64,000 bases of DNA from CBDDHT01 sp965228615 (lineage in GTDB: Bacteria; Pseudomonadota; Alphaproteobacteria; Rhizobiales; Methyloligellaceae). Below are positions 60,517 to 64,000 of the stretch, piece after piece. The position numbers and the translations under genes were made by a program. The notes under the pieces were generated by a model, which did not search any database, was not told the origin of the DNA, and was given only the letters and a program-made list of their open reading frames with translations. Numbering within the stretch: the first letter of the stretch is position 1; every line of letters begins with the position of its first letter. The DNA lies in contig CBDDHT010000004.1 of NCBI GenBank assembly GCA_965228615.1, forward strand, positions 682,001-746,000. The letters are read 5' to 3'.

Positions 60517-61116
60517 CTACGCTTCGACGTCGCCGATCCTTGCCACATAGCGGGCGAGGAGGTCCACTTCTAGATTGATCCTGTCGCCGACCGACTTGTC
60601 ACTCCAGCTCGTCTGGGAGAGCGTATGGGGTATCAGATTGACGCCAAACCGGTCATCCGCCACATCGTTGACGGTCAATGAGATCCCGTCGAGTGCGACA
60701 GAACCTTTGCGGGCAATGAAGCGCTTCAGATTGCCCGGCACTTCGATCGTAAAGCGGATCGAGTCTCCATCCGCGTCCCGGCCGACGATCTCGGCAACCG
60801 CATCGACATGACCCGTCACGATGTGCCCGCCGAGCTCATCCTTCAGGGTCAATGCGCGTTCCAGGTTTATGCGCCGGCCAGGGGTCCAGGAGCCCAACGT
60901 CGTCAAAGAGAGCGTTTCATTCGAAACATCGACCGTGAACTCAGCCCCCTCACCACCTTGCCTCTCATGACAGGCCGTCACCGTTAGACAGCAACCGTCG
61001 CAAGCGATGGAAGCGCCGAGCGCGATGGTCGCCGGATCGTAGTTGCAGGCGATACGAAAGGTTCCGCCGTCGACGACATCGACGCGCCCGATATCGGAAA
61101 TGAGTCCTGTAAACAT
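60517..61116 (-). CDS. ribE: Riboflavin synthase (alpha subunit)
   Basis: The 199-residue protein dismutates two lumazine molecules to riboflavin. It consists of two related beta barrels: MFTGLISDIGRV and ASIACDGCCLTVTA in the first, GHIVTGHVDAVAEIVG and KGSVALDGISLTVNDV in the second. It lies 9 bp after ribD and 9 bp before ribB, so the four rib genes form one message. Confidence 0.96.
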   Translation of the reverse strand: MFTGLISDIGRVDVVDGGTFRIACNYDPATIALGASIACDGCCLTVTACHERQGGEGAEFTVDVSNETLSLTTLGSWTPGRRINLERALTLKDELGGHIVTGHVDAVAEIVGRDADGDSIRFTIEVPGNLKRFIARKGSVALDGISLTVNDVADDRFGVNLIPHTLSQTSWSDKSVGDRINLEVDLLARYVARIGDVEA

Positions 61117-61125
61117 CGTTCTTCG

Positions 61126-62235
61126 CTAGCGGCGGCGATACACCGCCATCCTGTCGGCGCCAACCTGGCGATCACTGTGCTGCATGAAATGCTCGGATTT
61201 CGTCAAGAGATCAAGGCCATACGTCACGAAGGGTTGGAGACCACCTTTGCCAGTTGGTCCGGCTCCGGTAGCAAAGACAGCTTCATCCACCAATCCCTCG
61301 TCCCAGAAACTGCGCGCAACATGCGGCCCCCCTTCGACCAACACACGGGTAATCTCGGCATCCGCGAGCTGCCGCAACAGACCCGTGAGATCAATACCGC
61401 CTGACTCATTGGGATCGGCGACGATCACATGCGCACCGCGCTCCTGCAGCGCCTTGCGCCGCTCGGATGGCGCCGCAGGCGTACAGACTATCCACACAGG
61501 CGCGACGTCCAGACTTTCGAACAGGCGCGCATTCAGCGGCGTATGTGCATTGCTGTCCAGTACGACGCGGACCGGAGAACGGTTTTTCATCCCGGGGAGA
61601 CGACACGTGAGATCAGGATCATCTGCTGTTACGGTCCCGCTCCCGACCAAGATGACATCGGCCCGCGCTCGCAACAAATGACCTTTTGCGCGTGCGGCTT
61701 CTCCGGTGACCCAGACCGGGTGCCCTGTCCCTGGTGCAAGCAAACCATCAGAACCGACTGCAAGCTTCAGTTGGACAAAAGGTCGTTGCTCAGTGACTCG
61801 CAGAAAGTGCCCTCTGTTTATTTGATCGGCCTCGGCGCGACGACAATTCTCGGTGACACGGACCCCGGTGTCCTCAAGCCGTTTGATCCCTCTCCCCTCA
61901 ACGCGAGGGTCCGGGTCGCCAATGGCACAGACGACGCGCGACACACCAGCGGCAATGATCGCATCCGTGCAGGGCGGCGTACGGCCATGATGCGAGCACG
62001 GTTCCAGCGTGACATACAGCGTTGCCCCGCGCGCTCTGTCTCCGGCTGCATCCAGCGCAACGGTTTCCGCGTGCGGCCTGCCGCCCGGCTGTGTCCAACC
62101 GCGCCCCACGATCTCAGGTGAACGTCCGGTACAGACGACAATCGCTCCAACCGTCGGATTGGGACTGGTTCGCCCAAGACCGCGCCTGGCCAGGGCCAAC
62201 GCGATATCCATGAAGCGCTCATCGGTCGTTGACAT
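61126..62235 (-). CDS. ribD: Bifunctional pyrimidine deaminase/reductase
   Basis: The 369-residue protein carries out two consecutive steps of riboflavin synthesis. The N-terminal deaminase has the zinc motif in PGGRPHAETVAL and LEPCSHHGRTPPC. The C-terminal reductase has RPFVQLKLAVGSDGLLA, LVGSGTVTADDPDLTCR and RVLVEGGPHVARSFW. It starts the rib gene run 100 bp after nrdR; a separate promoter there is possible. Confidence 0.96.
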   Translation of the reverse strand: MSTTDERFMDIALALARRGLGRTSPNPTVGAIVVCTGRSPEIVGRGWTQPGGRPHAETVALDAAGDRARGATLYVTLEPCSHHGRTPPCTDAIIAAGVSRVVCAIGDPDPRVEGRGIKRLEDTGVRVTENCRRAEADQINRGHFLRVTEQRPFVQLKLAVGSDGLLAPGTGHPVWVTGEAARAKGHLLRARADVILVGSGTVTADDPDLTCRLPGMKNRSPVRVVLDSNAHTPLNARLFESLDVAPVWIVCTPAAPSERRKALQERGAHVIVADPNESGGIDLTGLLRQLADAEITRVLVEGGPHVARSFWDEGLVDEAVFATGAGPTGKGGLQPFVTYGLDLLTKSEHFMQHSDRQVGADRMAVYRRR

Positions 62236-62335
62236 AATACTCGGTTCTACCGTCGGATCTCGCTAGCGTGCCATTGAGCCGTTATGCGAACGACCTGCTG
62301 TGCGCGGCCGGCCCTAGGGCAACTGTCCGCAGGCC

Positions 62336-62830
62336 CTAATCGTCATCGTCCAGCCGCGGCAACCCAGCTTGTGCCTGCTCCGGTTCCATCAACTCGCCGA
62401 GGAGCGCTTCGAAATCTCGCGCCTCGCGGAAGTTCTTGTAAACGGATGCAAACCGCACATAGGCCACATCGTCGAGAGCCTTCAGGCCTTCCATCACAAG
62501 CCGGCCGATGGCTTCCGATCCGATGTCGCTTTCGCCCATATTCTCAAGCCGCCGCACGATGCCACTCACCATCCGCTCGACCCGTTCCGGCTCCACCGGT
62601 CTCTTGCGCAGGGCAATCTGGATCGAGCGCATCAGTTTGTCGCGATCGAACGGGACGCGGCGACCCGTCTTCTTCACGACCGTCAACTCTCGGAGTTGGA
62701 CCCGTTCGAATGTGGTGAACCGGCCGCTACAATCGGCGCAGACGCGCCGGCGTCGAATCGCCGTATGGTCCTCCGACGGGCGCGAGTCCTTCACCTGAGT
62801 GTTGGTGCTCCCGCAATATGGGCACCGCAT
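62336..62830 (-). CDS. nrdR: Transcriptional repressor NrdR
   Basis: The 164-residue protein has a zinc ribbon, MRCPYCGSTNTQVKDSRP and CADCSGRFTTFE, and an ATP-cone domain after it (VVKKTGRRVPFDRDKLMRSI). It senses dATP/ATP and represses ribonucleotide reductase genes. The glyA gene that often precedes it is absent here: upstream is a divergent CoA-transferase gene. It heads the rib-nusB-thiL run. Confidence 0.97.
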   Translation of the reverse strand: MRCPYCGSTNTQVKDSRPSEDHTAIRRRRVCADCSGRFTTFERVQLRELTVVKKTGRRVPFDRDKLMRSIQIALRKRPVEPERVERMVSGIVRRLENMGESDIGSEAIGRLVMEGLKALDDVAYVRFASVYKNFREARDFEALLGELMEPEQAQAGLPRLDDDD

Positions 62831-63093
62831 GTCATCCCCCCTCGTGCAGCCTTGGCCTTCAACGCATCAGTGATGATCAAGCAACTCCGTCCAATCGCAC
62901 AGCCGTGAACAGGACGCCTGCCCTCTTCGCAAACGGGTACCCGCCCAAAGGGCTTACGCAGGCGGGATAACACATGTCGCAGCGTTCGGCCACGATTCGG
63001 CAATGCCCCAATCGCCATTCGTTGTTTCGGAAAACACTTAGCGTCACCGAAGCCCTTGCGCCCGACTTGTGCCCGGACTCAGGTCGGGCGATA

Positions 63094-63924
63094 ATGGTTC
63101 CCATGACCAGAATCATGACCTCGGCCGATGACGTCGCCACAGCGATTCCAGACGGCTCACTCATAGCCCTGCCGGCCGAATATGCGCCCTGCAGCATGGC
63201 TGCGATCCGTGCTCTCGTCAGACGCGGAGCGCGTGATCTCCGCCTTTTGGCCGTCCCCCAGTTTGGCTTTCAGGCCGATCTGCTGATCGGCGCCGGCGCG
63301 GTCGCAGAAATCGAAGCCGCCGGCGTCACCTTCGGCGAACATGGACTGGCACCTCGCTTTACGGCAGCCATCAAGCAAGGCGAGATCCGGATGCGGGACA
63401 CGACTTGCCCCGCTGTTCATGCTGGCCTGCAGGCTAGCGAAAAGGGTCTCCCCTTTATGGCTTTGAGAGGCCTGATCGGCACCGATCTCCTGGCACGCCG
63501 TGACGATTGGATTGTCGCTGACAATCCCTTCGCCGACGATGATCCGATTGTCCATCTGAAAGCCATACAGCCGGATTTGACACTGTTCCATGCTCCGAAG
63601 GCAGACCGGCATGGCAATGTCTGGATCGGCGTTCGCCGCGAGTTGATGCTGATGGCCCATGCCTCGAAAGCGGCCTATGTGACCGTTGAGGAATTGGTCG
63701 ATGGCTCCCTGCTGGACGATCCGCTGCTGGCAGCCGGCACGATCCCGAACATGTATGTGACCGGTGTCGCCGAAGTCGCCCAGGGTGCCTGGCCGCTCGG
63801 GGTTCCAGGCATGTACGATCTGGATCACCCTCACCTCTCCGAATATGCCGCCATGGCTCGCACGCCCGATGGCTTTCAGGCTTATCTCGACCAATGGGTC
63901 CTCCAGCGCGTTGCTGCCGAATGA
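63094..63924 (+). CDS. CoA-transferase, subunit A
   Basis: The 276-residue protein is the alpha subunit of a two-gene CoA-transferase. It shows the usual CoA-binding/strand pattern (DGSLIALPAEYAPCSMAAIRA, LRLLAVPQFGFQADLLIGAG, MALRGLIGTDLLARRDDW) but not the catalytic Glu, which belongs to subunit B. Starts at 63094 or 63103 are both possible. Substrate is unknown; it resembles IpdA/GctA-like subunits. Its stop overlaps the start of subunit B (ATGA). Confidence 0.85.
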   Translation: MVPMTRIMTSADDVATAIPDGSLIALPAEYAPCSMAAIRALVRRGARDLRLLAVPQFGFQADLLIGAGAVAEIEAAGVTFGEHGLAPRFTAAIKQGEIRMRDTTCPAVHAGLQASEKGLPFMALRGLIGTDLLARRDDWIVADNPFADDDPIVHLKAIQPDLTLFHAPKADRHGNVWIGVRRELMLMAHASKAAYVTVEELVDGSLLDDPLLAAGTIPNMYVTGVAEVAQGAWPLGVPGMYDLDHPHLSEYAAMARTPDGFQAYLDQWVLQRVAAE

Positions 63925-64000
63925 GCGACGTTCAAACCATTGAGATCATGATCGAGACGATTGCCGGCATGCTCGCTGGGCTGTCTCATGTTGCCGTTGG
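63921..64000 (+). CDS. CoA-transferase, subunit B (5' end only, runs out of window)
   Basis: An ATG at 63921 overlaps the previous stop codon and opens a frame of at least 26 codons (MSDVQTIEIMIETIAGMLAG) to the window edge. Coupled subunits A and B are the rule for this family. No further assessment is possible. Confidence 0.75.
   Translation, partial: MSDVQTIEIMIETIAGMLAGLSHVAV

Noticed and set aside
58877..62335. FMN riboswitch controlling the riboflavin genes
   Set aside because: The gaps before ribD and nrdR lack the conserved riboswitch core.

Overview
The window reads as chromosomal DNA from an alphaproteobacterium, most likely of the order Hyphomicrobiales (Rhizobiales). I infer this from gene neighbourhoods typical of that group: rplM-rpsI-argC, heme A synthase next to a DUF2842 protein, ihfA beside a MerR gene, fabH-plsX-DUF177-CBP3 chaperone-bamE, and ribD-ribE-ribB-ribH-nusB-thiL. 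A class I polyhydroxyalkanoate synthase is also present. No species can be named from sequence alone.

Layout. From 1 to 10.8 kb is housekeeping: the end of phaC, a Tat-exported amidohydrolase, argC, a NeuD-like acetyltransferase, rpsI/rplM with a clear promoter, a hotdog thioesterase, an enoyl-CoA hydratase-like protein without its catalytic glutamates, a CoA-binding protein, O-acetylhomoserine sulfhydrylase and heme A synthase. From 10.9 to 21.2 kb is an exopolysaccharide locus: deacetylase, chain-length co-polymerase with a dead kinase-like domain, Wza-type exporter, GT4, initiating sugar-phosphate transferase, Wzy-like polymerase and a CelD/FemAB-type acyltransferase. It is bracketed by two copies of a 66-bp imperfect direct repeat. 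From 21.3 to 25.6 kb lies an RND pump (adaptor plus permease).

From 25.6 to 49.7 kb is an accessory region made almost only of exported proteins. A seven-gene leftward operon (44069 to 34501) encodes a DUF4384 protein with a CsgG/LpoB-like front half, an OmpA-domain protein, a second CsgG-like protein, a TPR-like/OmpA protein, two caspase-like (C14) proteases with DUF4384-like tails and a subtilisin. Around it lie a third caspase fused to Sel1 repeats and a peptidoglycan-binding-like tail, an internally deleted pseudogene copy of that gene, a large exported protein with a nucleotidyltransferase-like motif, a thioredoxin/CcdA-type membrane protein, a cytochrome c and a broken exported-protein gene.

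The most unusual signal is at the protein ends. Three otherwise different exported proteins (ends at 29493, 34330 and 45737) finish with the same motif, C-L-P-G-x-x-C-F-[K/R]-W, exactly at the C terminus. I do not recognise it as a described sorting signal. I infer that it may be a disulfide-closed tag read by this envelope protease/OmpA system; this is a hypothesis.

From 49.7 kb to the end is core genome again: tRNA-Pro(GGG), merR, ihfA, fabH, plsX, DUF177, CBP3 chaperone, bamE, the proton-pumping pyrophosphatase, a compact riboflavin/nusB/thiL operon led by nrdR, and the start of a two-subunit CoA-transferase cut by the window edge. No rRNA, CRISPR array, intact insertion sequence or prophage was seen.
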